A DNA stretch of 64,000 bases, from the NCBI RefSeq assembly GCF_009834545.1, contig NZ_CP019427.1, positions 1,137,001 to 1,201,000 on the forward strand. The letters are read 5' to 3'. The position numbers and the translations under genes were made by a program. Below the pieces are notes generated by a model that worked only from the letters and a program-made list of their open reading frames with translations, searched no databases and was not told the origin of the DNA. Positions 45,673 to 56,200 of the stretch are shown here, one piece after another (the first letter of the stretch is position 1; every line of letters starts with the position of its first letter). This DNA is from Pseudomonas sp. S04. GTDB taxonomy: Bacteria > Pseudomonadota > Gammaproteobacteria > Pseudomonadales > Pseudomonadaceae.

Positions 45673-46946
45673 GCAGCGACCAGCGCTTTTTCGACTTCCT
45701 CAAAGAACGCATCGGCCTGGACGTGACCTCCGTCGGGCCGGCGATCATCGAGCGCGCGGTACGCCAGCGCACGACCGCGCAGCAGGTGCAAACGGCCGAT
45801 CAATACTGGCAACGCTTGCTGGGTTCGCGAGACGAACAGCAAGCGCTGATCGAAGCGGTGATCGTGCCCGAGACCTGGTTTTTCCGGTATCCGGAATCCT
45901 TTGCCACCCTGGCCAGGCTGGCCAGCAAGCGCCTGGGCGAGCTCAATAACATGCGGGCTCTGCGCATCCTCAGCCTGCCGTGCTCCACCGGCGAGGAGCC
46001 CTATTCGATTGCCATGGCCTTGCTCGATGCCGGGTTGGCACCTCATCAGTTCAAGGTCGACGGCCTGGACGTCAGCCCGTTGTCGGTGGAGCGGGCCAAG
46101 CGGGCGTGCTATGGCAAGAACTCCTTTCGCGGAGAGCAGGGCGATTTTCGCGAGCGGCATTTCAGCGCTGAAGACGACGGTTATCGCCTCAGCGAGCGGG
46201 TTCGCGAACAAGTGCGTTTGCAGGTCGGCAACCTACTGGACCCAAGCTTGCTGGCCAATGAACCGGCCTATGACTTCGTGTTTTGCCGCAACTTGCTGAT
46301 CTACTTTGACCTGCCGACACAGACCCAGGTCTTTGAAGTGCTCAAGCGCCTGACCCACGTCGATGGCGTGCTGTTCATCGGCCCGGCCGAAGGCAGTCTG
46401 CTGGGGCGCCTGGGCATGCGCTCGATCGGCATTCCCCAGTCGTTCGCCTTCAGCCGCCACAGCGAGCCTGAACCCCAGCCACTGCCGGCCTACATTGCGC
46501 CAGCGCTGCCAGTGAGCTTGCCGGTGCGCCGCGCGCCTGCGCCGCCAGTGCGCAGTCGACCCTTTGCAAGCGTAGCCCGCCCAGTGTCGCCGCGGGCCGA
46601 GCAGCCAGACGCTGGCGATGCGGCGGTGCTGCTGGCACACATTGCGACCCTGGCCAACGAAGGCAAAAGCCCGCAAGCGCGTGCCGCCTGTGAGGCGTAC
46701 CTGCGCAGCCACGGCCCGGTGGCGCAAGTGTTCTACTGGTTAGGCCTGCTCAGTGATGTGGCTGGCAGCGTGCTGGAAGCCCAGGGGTTTTATCGCAAGG
46801 CGTTGTACCTGGAGCCGCAACACCCCGAAGCCCTGATGCACCTGGCCGCGTTGCTCGCGTCCCAGGGCGATGTGGCTGGGAGCCGACGCTTGCAGGAGCG
46901 CGCGGCGCGCAACGAACGTACCGCTGACAGTGAGCGCAAACGATGA
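45669..46946 (+). CDS. wspC: Wsp CheR-type methyltransferase WspC with TPR tail
   Basis: A 425-residue SAM-dependent methyltransferase for WspA. The CheR domain (FFDFLKERIGLDVTSVGPAI, LRILSLPCSTGEEPYSIAMA, YDFVFCRNLLIYFD) covers residues 1-270. A proline-rich linker and a TPR-like tail (QVFYWLGLLSDVAGSVLEAQ) follow. Methylation by WspC raises Wsp signalling. Confidence 0.95.
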   Translation: MSSDQRFFDFLKERIGLDVTSVGPAIIERAVRQRTTAQQVQTADQYWQRLLGSRDEQQALIEAVIVPETWFFRYPESFATLARLASKRLGELNNMRALRILSLPCSTGEEPYSIAMALLDAGLAPHQFKVDGLDVSPLSVERAKRACYGKNSFRGEQGDFRERHFSAEDDGYRLSERVREQVRLQVGNLLDPSLLANEPAYDFVFCRNLLIYFDLPTQTQVFEVLKRLTHVDGVLFIGPAEGSLLGRLGMRSIGIPQSFAFSRHSEPEPQPLPAYIAPALPVSLPVRRAPAPPVRSRPFASVARPVSPRAEQPDAGDAAVLLAHIATLANEGKSPQARAACEAYLRSHGPVAQVFYWLGLLSDVAGSVLEAQGFYRKALYLEPQHPEALMHLAALLASQGDVAGSRRLQERAARNERTADSERKR

Positions 46947-47626
46947 CCGGTTCAGTTTCGTTGAACGTAACCCACGCCGATGCCCAGGCCATCGACGACT
47001 GCTGGAACCGCATCGGCGTCCACGGTGACAAGTCCTGTGGGTTGCTGGCCGAGCATATTCATTGCCGCAACTGCGCGGTCTACTCGGCCGCGGCTACCCG
47101 CTTGCTGGACCGCTATGCGCTGCAGCAGGACGACCAGGCCCATGGCTCGGCGACGGTCGAGGTACAGGTCGCCACCCGTTCATTGCTGATGTTTCGCCTG
47201 GGCGAAGAGTGGCTGGCGCTGAGCACCCGCAGCCTGGTGGAAGTGGCGCCTTTGCAGCCGGTGCATTCCTTGCCCCACCAGCGCTCGCGGGCGCTGATGG
47301 GGGTGGCCAATGTGCGCGGCGCACTGGTGGCCTGCCTGTCGCTGGTGGAGTTGCTGGGGCTGGAGGCCTCGACGGCGACCGCGTCCGGTGCGCGGGTCAT
47401 GCCGCGCATGTTGATCATTGCCGCCCACGGCGGTCCGGTGGTGGTACCGGTGGACGAGGTCGATGGGATCCATGCGATTGATCAACGGCTGCTCGACGCA
47501 GCCTCGCGCTCGGGCCAGCAGGCCAGCGCGAAGTACACCCGAGGCGTATTGCCATTTAACGGTCGCAGTTTGCGTTGGCTGGATGAAGAGCAGTTGCTGT
47601 CCGCCGTGACCCGGAGCCTCACATGA
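46943..47626 (+). CDS. wspD: Wsp CheW-like adaptor WspD
   Basis: A 227-residue protein. Its N-terminal 65 residues carry a Cys-rich region (DDCWNRIGVHGDKSCGLLAE, HCRNCAVYS), followed by a CheW domain (LLMFRLGEEWLALSTRSLVE, SRALMGVANVRGALVACLSL). The longer N-terminus distinguishes WspD from WspB. Confidence 0.94.
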   Translation: MTGSVSLNVTHADAQAIDDCWNRIGVHGDKSCGLLAEHIHCRNCAVYSAAATRLLDRYALQQDDQAHGSATVEVQVATRSLLMFRLGEEWLALSTRSLVEVAPLQPVHSLPHQRSRALMGVANVRGALVACLSLVELLGLEASTATASGARVMPRMLIIAAHGGPVVVPVDEVDGIHAIDQRLLDAASRSGQQASAKYTRGVLPFNGRSLRWLDEEQLLSAVTRSLT

Positions 47627-49914
47627 CCCCCGAGCAAATGCGCGACGCGTCGCTGCTGGAGTTGTTCAGCCTGGAGGCCGAGGCCCAGACCCAAGTACTC
47701 AGCGCCGGGTTGCTGGCGCTGGAGCGTGATCCGACCCAGGCCGATCACCTGGAAGCCTGCATGCGCGCCGCCCACTCGCTCAAGGGCGCGGCGCGGATTG
47801 TTGGCGTCGATGCCGGGGTCGAAGTGTCCCATGTGATGGAGGATTGCCTGGTCAGTGCCCAGGAAGGCCGGCTTCTGCTGCGCCCCGAGCACATTGACGC
47901 GTTGCTGCAAGGCACCGACCTGCTGATGCGCATCGCCACGCCTGGCAACGAGGTCGGGCCCAGTGATATCTACGCCTATGTGGCGTTGATGGGGCAGTTG
48001 CTCGATCCCGCGTCGGCACCGACACCGGTGAGCCTGCCACCGCTGGCGCCGGAGCTGCCGATGGCCGAATTGCAACTCGAACCGCCGGCCGTGCGCTTCG
48101 AACTGTCGGAGCCGGAGCCTCTGCTGGCGGAACTCGCCAAGCCTGCCAAACGGGTCACCGAGGGCGGCGAGCGGGTGCTACGGGTGACTGCCGAGCGCCT
48201 GAACAGCCTGCTCGACCTGTCGAGTAAATCGCTGGTCGAGACCCAGCGTTTGAAACCCTATCTGGCGACCCTGCAGCGCCTCAAGCGTATGCAGAGTAAC
48301 GGCCTGCGTGCCCTGGAAAACCTCAATGCCCAGCTCAAGGAGCAGAGCCTGAGCCTGGAAGTCGAGGAGGCCCTGGAGGATGCGCGGCGGCTGCTGGCCG
48401 AGTCTCAGCAATTGCTGGCGGAGCAAACGGCAGAGCTGGACGAGTTTGCCTGGCAAGCCAGCCAGCGTGCCCAGGTGCTGTATGACACTGCGCTGGCCTG
48501 CCGCATGCGCCCGTTTGCCGACGTGCTGACCGGCCAGGCGCGGATGGTCCGCGACCTGGGCCGCAGCCTCGGCAAACAGGTGCGCCTGGAGATCGAGGGC
48601 GAAAAGACCCAGGTCGACCGCGACGTGCTGGAAAAACTCGAAGCACCGCTGACGCACCTGTTGCGCAATGCGGTGGACCACGGCATCGAGTCGCCGGAGC
48701 AGCGCTTGCTGGCCGGCAAACCGGCCGAAGGGCTGATCCGCCTGCGGGCGTCCCATCAGGCTGGCCTGCTGGTGCTGGAACTGAGCGACGACGGCAACGG
48801 CGTGGACCTGGAGCGGGTCCGGCGCAGCATCGTCCAGCGTCAACTGTCGCCGGCCGAGACCGCGGCGCAATTGAGTGAAGAGGAACTGCTGACGTTCCTG
48901 TTCCTGCCCGGCTTCAGCCTGCGCGACAAAGTTACTGAAGTCTCCGGCCGTGGCGTCGGCCTCGACGCCGTCCAGCACATGGTGCGCCAGTTGCGCGGCG
49001 CGGTGGTGCTGGAGCAGAAGGCGGGCGAGGGCAGTCGTTTCCACCTTGAAGTGCCGCTGACCCTGTCGGTGGTGCGTAGCCTGGTGGTGGAAGTCGGCGA
49101 GGAGGCCTACGCCTTCCCGCTGGCGCACATCGAGCGCATGTGCGACCTGGCGCCAGAGGATATCGTGCAGGTGGAGGGGCGCCAGCACTTCTGGCACGAG
49201 GGCCGGCATGTCGGGCTGGTGGCTGCCACCCAGTTGCTGCAACGGCCGGTGAGCCAGAACAGCGCCGCCACCCTCAAGGTGGTGGTGATTCGTGAGCGCG
49301 ATGCGGTGTACGGTGTGGCCGTCGAGCGTTTTATCGGCGAGCGCACCCTGGTGGTGCTGCCGCTGGATGAGCGTCTGGGCAAGATCCAGGATATTTCCGC
49401 CGGGGCCTTGCTGGATGACGGTTCGGTGGTGCTGATCGTCGACGTCGAGGACATGCTGCGCTCGGTGGATAAACTGCTCAATACCGGGCGCCTGGAGCGG
49501 ATCGCCCGGCACAGCCAGCAAGCCGCGCAGGTGGCCCGCAAGCGGATCCTGGTGGTCGATGACTCGCTGACGGTGCGTGAGTTGCAACGCAAGCTGCTGC
49601 TCAACCGAGGTTATGACGTGGCCGTCGCCGTTGACGGCATGGACGGCTGGAACGCCCTGCGCGCCGAGGACTTCGACCTGTTGATTACTGATATCGATAT
49701 GCCGCGCATGGACGGGATCGAGCTGGTCTCGCTGTTGCGCCGCGACAATCGCCTGCAGTCACTGCCAGTGATGGTGGTGTCCTACAAGGACCGCGAAGAG
49801 GACCGGCGCCGTGGACTGGACGCTGGAGCCGACTATTATCTAGCCAAAGCCAGCTTTCATGACGATGCGCTGCTCGACGCAGTGGTAGAGCTCATAGGAG
49901 GAGCGCGGGCATGA
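47623..49914 (+). CDS. wspE: Wsp hybrid histidine kinase WspE (CheA-CheY)
   Basis: A 763-residue kinase. Order: HPt with His51 (MRAAHSLKGAARIVG), linker, HATPase (NAVDHGIESPEQR near 348; DDGNGVDLERV near 388), a CheW-type regulatory domain from about 483, and a receiver from about 640 with phospho-acceptor Asp690 (LLITDIDMPRMDG). It phosphorylates WspR and WspF. Confidence 0.95.
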   Translation: MTPEQMRDASLLELFSLEAEAQTQVLSAGLLALERDPTQADHLEACMRAAHSLKGAARIVGVDAGVEVSHVMEDCLVSAQEGRLLLRPEHIDALLQGTDLLMRIATPGNEVGPSDIYAYVALMGQLLDPASAPTPVSLPPLAPELPMAELQLEPPAVRFELSEPEPLLAELAKPAKRVTEGGERVLRVTAERLNSLLDLSSKSLVETQRLKPYLATLQRLKRMQSNGLRALENLNAQLKEQSLSLEVEEALEDARRLLAESQQLLAEQTAELDEFAWQASQRAQVLYDTALACRMRPFADVLTGQARMVRDLGRSLGKQVRLEIEGEKTQVDRDVLEKLEAPLTHLLRNAVDHGIESPEQRLLAGKPAEGLIRLRASHQAGLLVLELSDDGNGVDLERVRRSIVQRQLSPAETAAQLSEEELLTFLFLPGFSLRDKVTEVSGRGVGLDAVQHMVRQLRGAVVLEQKAGEGSRFHLEVPLTLSVVRSLVVEVGEEAYAFPLAHIERMCDLAPEDIVQVEGRQHFWHEGRHVGLVAATQLLQRPVSQNSAATLKVVVIRERDAVYGVAVERFIGERTLVVLPLDERLGKIQDISAGALLDDGSVVLIVDVEDMLRSVDKLLNTGRLERIARHSQQAAQVARKRILVVDDSLTVRELQRKLLLNRGYDVAVAVDGMDGWNALRAEDFDLLITDIDMPRMDGIELVSLLRRDNRLQSLPVMVVSYKDREEDRRRGLDAGADYYLAKASFHDDALLDAVVELIGGARA

Positions 49915-50921
49915 AGATCGCAATCGTCAACGATATGCCGATGGCTGTGGAAGCGCTGCGCCGGGCCCTGGCGTTCGAGCCGGCGCACCAGGTGGTGTGG
50001 GTGGCCAGCAATGGCAAGGAGGCGGTGCAGCGTTGCGCCGAACTGACGCCGGACCTGATCCTCATGGACCTGATCATGCCGGTCATGGACGGGGTCGAGG
50101 CGACCCGCCGGATCATGGCGGATACGCCGTGCGCCATCGTCATCGTCACGGTCGATCGCCAGCAGAATGTGCATCGGGTGTTCGAGGCCATGGGGTACGG
50201 CGCGCTGGATGTAGTCGACACGCCGGCCCTGGGGGCCGGCAATGCCCAGGAAGCCGCCGCACCGCTGCTGCGTAAAATCATCAACATTGGCTGGCTGATC
50301 GGCGAGAAGGGCAACCGCGAACGCCCGGCACCCAGCCCGCTGCGCAGTTCGGCCTCGCGCCAGCGCTTGGTCGCCATTGGCTCCTCGGCTGGCGGTCCGG
50401 CGGCGCTGGAAGTGCTGCTCAAGGGCTTGCCGCGGGATTTCCCGGCGGCCATCGTGCTGGTGCAACACGTGGACCAGGTGTTCGCCGCCGGCATGGCGCA
50501 ATGGCTCAGCAGTGTCAGTGGCCTGAACGTACGCCTGGCCCAGGAGGGCGAGCCGCCGCAAAGCGGCACGGTGTTGCTGGCTGGCACCAACCACCATATT
50601 CGCTTGTTGAAAAACGGCACGCTGGCCTACACCGCCGAGCCGGTCAACGAAATCTACCGGCCCTCGATCGATGTGTTCTTCGAAAGTGTGGCCAGTTACT
50701 GGAACGGTGATGCAGTGGGTGTGCTGCTCACCGGAATGGGCCGCGATGGAGCCCAGGGACTCAAATTGATGCGCCAGCAGGGCTACCTGACCATCGCTCA
50801 GGATCAGCACAGCAGCGCGGTGTACGGTATGCCCAAGGCCGCCGCCGCCATCGACGCCGCGGTGGAAATTCGCCCGCTGGAAAAAATAGCGCCACGATTG
50901 CTGGAGATCTTTGCAAAATGA
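49911..50921 (+). CDS. wspF: Wsp CheB-type methylesterase WspF
   Basis: A 336-residue receiver-esterase. The receiver has Asp53 (DLILMDLIMPVMDGVEATRR); the esterase domain has the catalytic Ser in IGSSAGGPAALEVLLKG, His in LVQHVDQVFAAGMAQ and Asp in LLTGMGRDGAQGLKLM. It demethylates WspA and so is the negative regulator; loss-of-function gives wrinkly-spreader types in P. fluorescens. Confidence 0.95.
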   Translation: MKIAIVNDMPMAVEALRRALAFEPAHQVVWVASNGKEAVQRCAELTPDLILMDLIMPVMDGVEATRRIMADTPCAIVIVTVDRQQNVHRVFEAMGYGALDVVDTPALGAGNAQEAAAPLLRKIINIGWLIGEKGNRERPAPSPLRSSASRQRLVAIGSSAGGPAALEVLLKGLPRDFPAAIVLVQHVDQVFAAGMAQWLSSVSGLNVRLAQEGEPPQSGTVLLAGTNHHIRLLKNGTLAYTAEPVNEIYRPSIDVFFESVASYWNGDAVGVLLTGMGRDGAQGLKLMRQQGYLTIAQDQHSSAVYGMPKAAAAIDAAVEIRPLEKIAPRLLEIFAK

Positions 50922-50969
50922 ATGACATCCGCAGCGGTACGGGCCAAGTAGTATTTCAGGTGAACCCCC

Positions 50970-51971
50970 ATGGATGAGTTACAGCTCGACGATTTCAAGA
51001 ACGATGAAAATGCCGCGATGGTGCTGCTGGTCGACGACCAGGCGATGATCGGCGAAGCCGTGCGGCGGGGTCTGGCGAACGAAGACAACATCGACTTCCA
51101 TTTCTGCGCCGACCCGCACCAGGCCATCGCCCAGGCCATTCGCATCAAGCCGACGGTGATCCTGCAGGACTTGGTGATGCCTGGCCTGGACGGCCTGACG
51201 CTGGTGCGCGACTACCGCAACCACCCGGCGACCAAGGACATCCCGATCATTGTGCTGTCGACCAAGGAAGATCCCTTGATCAAGAGCGCGGCGTTTGCCG
51301 CCGGGGCCAACGATTACCTGGTGAAACTGCCGGACAATATCGAGCTGGTGGCGCGCATTCGCTATCACTCGCGCTCCTACACCACGCTGATCCAGCGCGA
51401 TGCAGCCTATCGGGCATTGCGGGTCAGCCAGCAGCAGTTGCTCGACACCAACCTGGTGCTGCAACGGTTGATGAACTCCGACGGCCTGACCGGCCTGTCG
51501 AACCGCCGGCACTTCGACGAGTACCTGGAGCTGGAATGGCGGCGCTCGTTGCGCGACCAGACCCAATTGTCGCTGTTGATGATCGATGTCGACTACTTCA
51601 AGTCCTATAACGACAGCTTCGGTCATCTTGAGGGCGATGAAGCCCTGCGCAAGGTAGCGACCGCGATCCGCGATGCCAGTAGCCGGCCCTCGGACCTGCC
51701 CGCGCGTTATGGCGGTGAAGAGTTCGCCCTGGTGCTGCCCAACACCTCGCCGGGTGGCGCACGACTGGTGGCGGAAAAACTCCGTCAGACCGTCGCCGCC
51801 CTGAAAATTCCACACATCGCCCCGGCCGAAGGTGCGAGCCTGACCATCAGCATCGGCCTGTCGACCATCACCCCACAGCAGGGCAGCGACTGCCGGCAAT
51901 TGATTTTGGCGGCAGACAAGGGTTTGTACCTGGCCAAGCACAATGGGCGCAATCAGGTGGGGATTGAGTAA
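50970..51971 (+). CDS. wspR: Wsp response regulator/diguanylate cyclase WspR
   Basis: A 333-residue output protein. The receiver has Asp67 ([13 protein letters not shown]); the GGDEF domain has an active GGEEF site (248-252) and an intact inhibitory I-site RPSD (239-242), five residues before it. Phosphorylated WspR makes c-di-GMP and drives biofilm matrix production. Unlike the preceding genes it does not overlap its neighbour; 48 bases separate it from wspF. Confidence 0.96.
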   Translation: MDELQLDDFKNDENAAMVLLVDDQAMIGEAVRRGLANEDNIDFHFCADPHQAIAQAIRIKPTVILQDLVMPGLDGLTLVRDYRNHPATKDIPIIVLSTKEDPLIKSAAFAAGANDYLVKLPDNIELVARIRYHSRSYTTLIQRDAAYRALRVSQQQLLDTNLVLQRLMNSDGLTGLSNRRHFDEYLELEWRRSLRDQTQLSLLMIDVDYFKSYNDSFGHLEGDEALRKVATAIRDASSRPSDLPARYGGEEFALVLPNTSPGGARLVAEKLRQTVAALKIPHIAPAEGASLTISIGLSTITPQQGSDCRQLILAADKGLYLAKHNGRNQVGIE

Positions 51972-52184
51972 CTCGCCGAAACACGATGCCCGGAACGCGG
52001 CTCGGCAGCTGCAAGTGTTCCGTCTGATTGATAGCTGTCTCTTCCAACAGTCAATCTCGAAACGCCGCGCCACGCCAACGCTCCCGACTTCTAGAGGCGG
52101 ACTCGGATGATTGCGTAGTCGTTGGTGCTTGCGGGCACCTGCGGATTATCAGTGAGCAGTGCGGCGCTATCGGATGGTGGCTGA

Positions 52185-53246
52185 TTAATCGACATACGTC
52201 ACGTATCTGGCCATCAAGTTCGGCCGCTCAAACGTGTCGATGGCGTCGACGCGCTGGTGCATTTCCTTGATCACCTGCTTGAACGTCGCATCGTCCATGT
52301 CGATCCAGTAACGCGGGTTGCGACCGGTGAGGCGGTCGTGTTCGGCGGTGGTCGGGTCGAGGTGGCGGTATTCCTCGTATTGCGGCAGGTCCGGCAGTGG
52401 GCGGCTGACGTCCATGTAGTTCTGGATGAAATCCCACAGGGCGCAGGCCTGTTGCGTATCGGGGCCGGGGCAGAGCAGCGCGCCGAAGTTGATCATGATG
52501 TTGCGGTAGCGATGGGCGAGGTAGAGCACGTTTATCGGCATGCCCTGACTGTCCGGGGACGTGGCGATATAGGCGTCGAACTCGTAGAACGGCGCGGTGA
52601 GTTCGCCGATGGTGCCGTTCTTTTTACATTCACCGTTGTTTTTGTAGTCGAAGACCGTGACCAGGCCGGTACGGCGGTTGAGTTCCCAGATGGGGCCTCG
52701 CGAGGCTTTTATCCAGAGGTTGGGGAAGAGCTTAATTACTACAGTGCCAACCAACCAACACCCTAAAGGGACTCCCAGAAAGATAAAGAGCGTCGCGGAG
52801 TAGTCGGATATGACGTTGAGTAATGTTTTTTCGGTATCTAGAAGTTCCGCCATGAAAATAAAAAATGTGATGATAAAGAAAAGGAAGAACAAAAAGCGTC
52901 CCCCTCCTAGCATATACATCCAGAAGTGGGAGCTTGCGGGGAGAAGGGCATACCTAAAACGTTCATGGTCATCCCTGATGTGAAAATCAATAATTTCGTA
53001 TGGGCTCGGGGCGTAGGTATTCGTGGTTGTTTGCTCTTCGCGTTCGCTCTTGAGTTGTTCTTGGCTTCTAAGATCTCTCGGAGAGCAATCCTCCACAAAA
53101 CTTACGGGAGTTACTTCTTCAGTATTGCCCCAAGGCAGTCTGACCTTGGCGAAACGCATGATCCACGACCGTTCAGTTGAAGGTTCTTGCCGAGGTACCT
53201 CACTCGCCCCATAGGCAGTTTCGGCGTACCACGATTCATTGTTCAT
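52185..53246 (-). CDS. two-TM protein, candidate immunity protein of the adjacent T6SS effector (DUF6708-like)
   Basis: A 353-residue protein whose ATG overlaps the effector stop by one base (TGATG). Two membrane segments are visible, near residues 105-134 (GRFLFFLFFIITFFIFMAEL) and 146-172 (ATLFIFLGVPLGCWLVGTVV), followed by a soluble part (WELNRRTGLVTVFDYKNNG, YEFDAYIATSPDSQGMPINV). The soluble part resembles the DUF6708 family. Position, coupling and membrane anchoring are what is expected of an immunity protein against a pore-forming effector, as TsiV2 is for VasX. This role is inferred, not shown. Codon and base use is more AT-rich than neighbours, mainly 52730-53110. Confidence 0.75.
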   Translation of the reverse strand: MNNESWYAETAYGASEVPRQEPSTERSWIMRFAKVRLPWGNTEEVTPVSFVEDCSPRDLRSQEQLKSEREEQTTTNTYAPSPYEIIDFHIRDDHERFRYALLPASSHFWMYMLGGGRFLFFLFFIITFFIFMAELLDTEKTLLNVISDYSATLFIFLGVPLGCWLVGTVVIKLFPNLWIKASRGPIWELNRRTGLVTVFDYKNNGECKKNGTIGELTAPFYEFDAYIATSPDSQGMPINVLYLAHRYRNIMINFGALLCPGPDTQQACALWDFIQNYMDVSRPLPDLPQYEEYRHLDPTTAEHDRLTGRNPRYWIDMDDATFKQVIKEMHQRVDAIDTFERPNLMARYVTYVD

Positions 53247-56200
53247 CAGTTACTGTTCCGTGATTTATTTGACACTTCGTCTGCCCAGTAAAGTTCACCA
53301 TCGTTGCCGAAGTTGGGTTTGTTGTGAGTTATATCAAATGGCGTGCCATCCTTGGGCGGTGGTGCAGGGAAGACCCAACGTTGGTTTTGTTGTTTCAGTA
53401 CACACTGCGCTCTCACTTGCCATTGTTGTGCAATGCCAGATGAACCTGTGACCGAATCGAAGGCGTAACTTGGAGGGGTTTCGAAAAACAGTTCCACACC
53501 TTGCGGTAGCAGCCGTTGTGCTTTGGGCGAGACGAGTTGGCTATTGATCAGTTTTTTGAGCGGCACGGTTTCACTTTTAATGCGCCCGCCTTTGAGTTCG
53601 AACGTATTGAGTCGGCATTGAGCATTGATATTGATCGCGCCCATCTGAGTAACCAGACCCGGCAAGTTACTTTCTATGCGAATGCAGGTATTGGCCGAAA
53701 TTACCTGAAAAGGCGTCTTGGCGTGAATATCATGTTTGGCGTTGGGCACGAACTCAGGATTGCTGCCGATATTAATGCGAATGTCGGCAAACAAACTGAT
53801 CAGGTAGTAGAAGCCGCGTTGTGGATCCAGCAGGTGCGCATTGTCGGCGTGAATTTGAGTGCCGAAAGGGCCATTGACCAGCCATTCCTCAATGGGCTTG
53901 TCGGTGAGCCACCAGGCCAGACCGGCACCGATTACGACCAATATCAGCGCTGCCCAGCCACCGGGACCCAGTCCCAGAAAGGTGACGGTAGGAATAATCA
54001 GATTGCTGAGCGCGCTGATAGCGCCACCCATGGCCATCATCAGATACGCCCAGCCGGCGTCATCGCCCCATTTCCACGCGTACCAGGCATCTGTCAGGCC
54101 AATGGCCGTAAGAGCTAACCCAGAACCAATTTGTGCAAGGATTCGACCGGTAAATTTTTCTACCAAACGCTTGGCGAAAGAATGGAAGATTTTTCTCGCT
54201 GACTCCTCTGAAATAGTGAACAGCACCTTGCGACCAACTGCCAAAACGGATTGGGTACCGGCAAGTTTTACCGCCAGCATCTCCAAAGCTATAGCTAGAT
54301 CTAGTCCTGCGGCAATTACAGCTAGCTGAGATCTGTATTGTCCTTTTTCTCTGCGGACTTGCTCCCTACCTGCCCACTCCATCCGCACATTCCAAACCTC
54401 CAACATCAAAACCCCCGCCGCAATCGGCAGCGAGCCCAACACCCGATAAACCCGGCTATTCGCCAACCCCGCATGCTCATCCACACCCTGCTGCAACGCA
54501 CCTGTCACTCTCGCGTTATCCGTCCCCCGAGCCTCCACATCCGCTTTATAAACCGCATTAATCCGCTGATTCAGCGCACTAAGATTGCGCACCGTCGGAT
54601 GCTCCACCGGCATCGCCAGCAGTCTGTGGTCACTACCGCGAGCGCGGGAAGGCGTGTCGAACGCATCAACATTTCCCGCCTTCATCGGCTGACCCCGAGC
54701 ACTCAAATACTCCCCCATCACCCGCCGTGGCCGTTGCTCGCCGGACGGCACATCGGACAAACCAAAGATGTAGTACCGCTGCGGGTCAGCATCGCGGCGG
54801 TTGATGAACTGCGCCTCGCCAAAAGTCTTGGGCATTAAGCTGCGCAACTGCCCCACACCAAGCTCATGCAGATAGACGCTGGTGGGCGCGACATTCGCGC
54901 TCTGCGCCCCAGACGGTTTTTTCACCGCGCTATTGGCGGTTTCGAGGGCGCCCGCGAGGTTTTCGTAGATGCTGACCAGCGTGCCGACTGCCGCTTTCGA
55001 TTGGCCGGTAAGTGTGCTGTTCAGCGCGCCGCTGGCCAGCAGGCCTTCGAGCAAATGGCCGTCGAGGTGTTCGACCTGCGGGTAATAAGGCCCTGGGTCG
55101 CTTTCGAAGACGGCGAGGTGATCGGCGCGCAACCGTCCATCACCCTCGTTAACCGTTTTCTCGCTGGGCGGCACATAAGGCGCAGCCAGCGCGGCTTCAT
55201 TGACGGCGGGCCAGAGCATCACGTGCAGCGGGTGCGCCGGGTCGTGGGCGATGTCGTTGAGCAATGTCTGGCCGACGCTGGCCTGCGGGCTGTAGAGGCT
55301 CAAACCGGTCACGGCGTTGGTGGCATCGCCGTTGCTGGCCAGCGGATCGAGTTGCGCGGGCACGGTGGCGAGGGCCGCAAAGGTCTGGCTGACGGCAAAC
55401 AACGCGGCGAGGTAGTCAAAACTGTCCAGGCTCAAATGATCGGCCAGGGTTTGCTGGGTCACCGGTTGTTGCAGGCACTCGGCTAGCAGCGCCTGTGCCA
55501 TGGTCAGTTGTTGCCAGAGCAGGGCGCGTTCAACGGCAGCGGTGAAGCGGTTGATGTCGCGGCGACCCGCCTCTTTCACTTTGTCGAAGCAGGCGTGCAG
55601 CGGGTTTTTCTGACCGCCAATGTTCGCCGGCACGATTAGTTGCTGGACCAATACTGCGCTGGCGTGGTGTTCGTGAAGGCTGGCGCGTTCGGCATACAAC
55701 GTCAGCAATTGCTGCTGCAGGTGGATCTGTGAAAGCAGATGACGCAAGCGGTAACGAGGGTCTTCAAGTAACACGCCGCACAAACGGCGTTTTCGAGCGG
55801 CTTCCAGCACATCGACGACGGTGGGCTGGGGTTGCCAGAGATCCGCTTCATCGGCGATCAGCGTTTCACCACGTAATTGGCTCAACAGCGTGGCGAGACC
55901 ATCGGCCCAGGCACTGCTTTCGAACGTGGCAGGTAAGGACGGCGTGATGCCTTGCTCCCACAGATCAAGACACGCCTTGGCTTCGGTTTTACGCTGTGCC
56001 GCGAATTGTCCCGAGAGGTCGCACACGTAACGCCCCGGATGGTCGAGCAGGTATTCGAAACCGCTTTGGCGTGCTCGTTGTGGGGCGATCAGGCTGACCG
56101 GAAAGGCCCGCTCGGCGAGGTTGCGCCAGGTGACGGTGGCTTTCGTCGCGCTATCGGACGCTTGTGCGTCCCACGCGTTGATGCCGCTGAAGGCCTCTAG

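Noticed and set aside
43601..51971. Long minus-strand frames opposite the wsp genes (for example 43601-45007, 48178-49587, 50979-52073)
   Set aside because: Antisense shadows of wspA, wspE and wspR with no ribosome sites or recognisable domains.
51972..52184. Possible gene remnant or attachment site between wspR and the immunity candidate
   Set aside because: No frame with a start and ribosome site, no tRNA end, no clear direct repeat with the other side of the island.
54338..55486. Plus-strand frames inside the T6SS effector region
   Set aside because: Opposite a continuous 1244-residue frame with recognisable VasX-type motifs; no ribosome sites.
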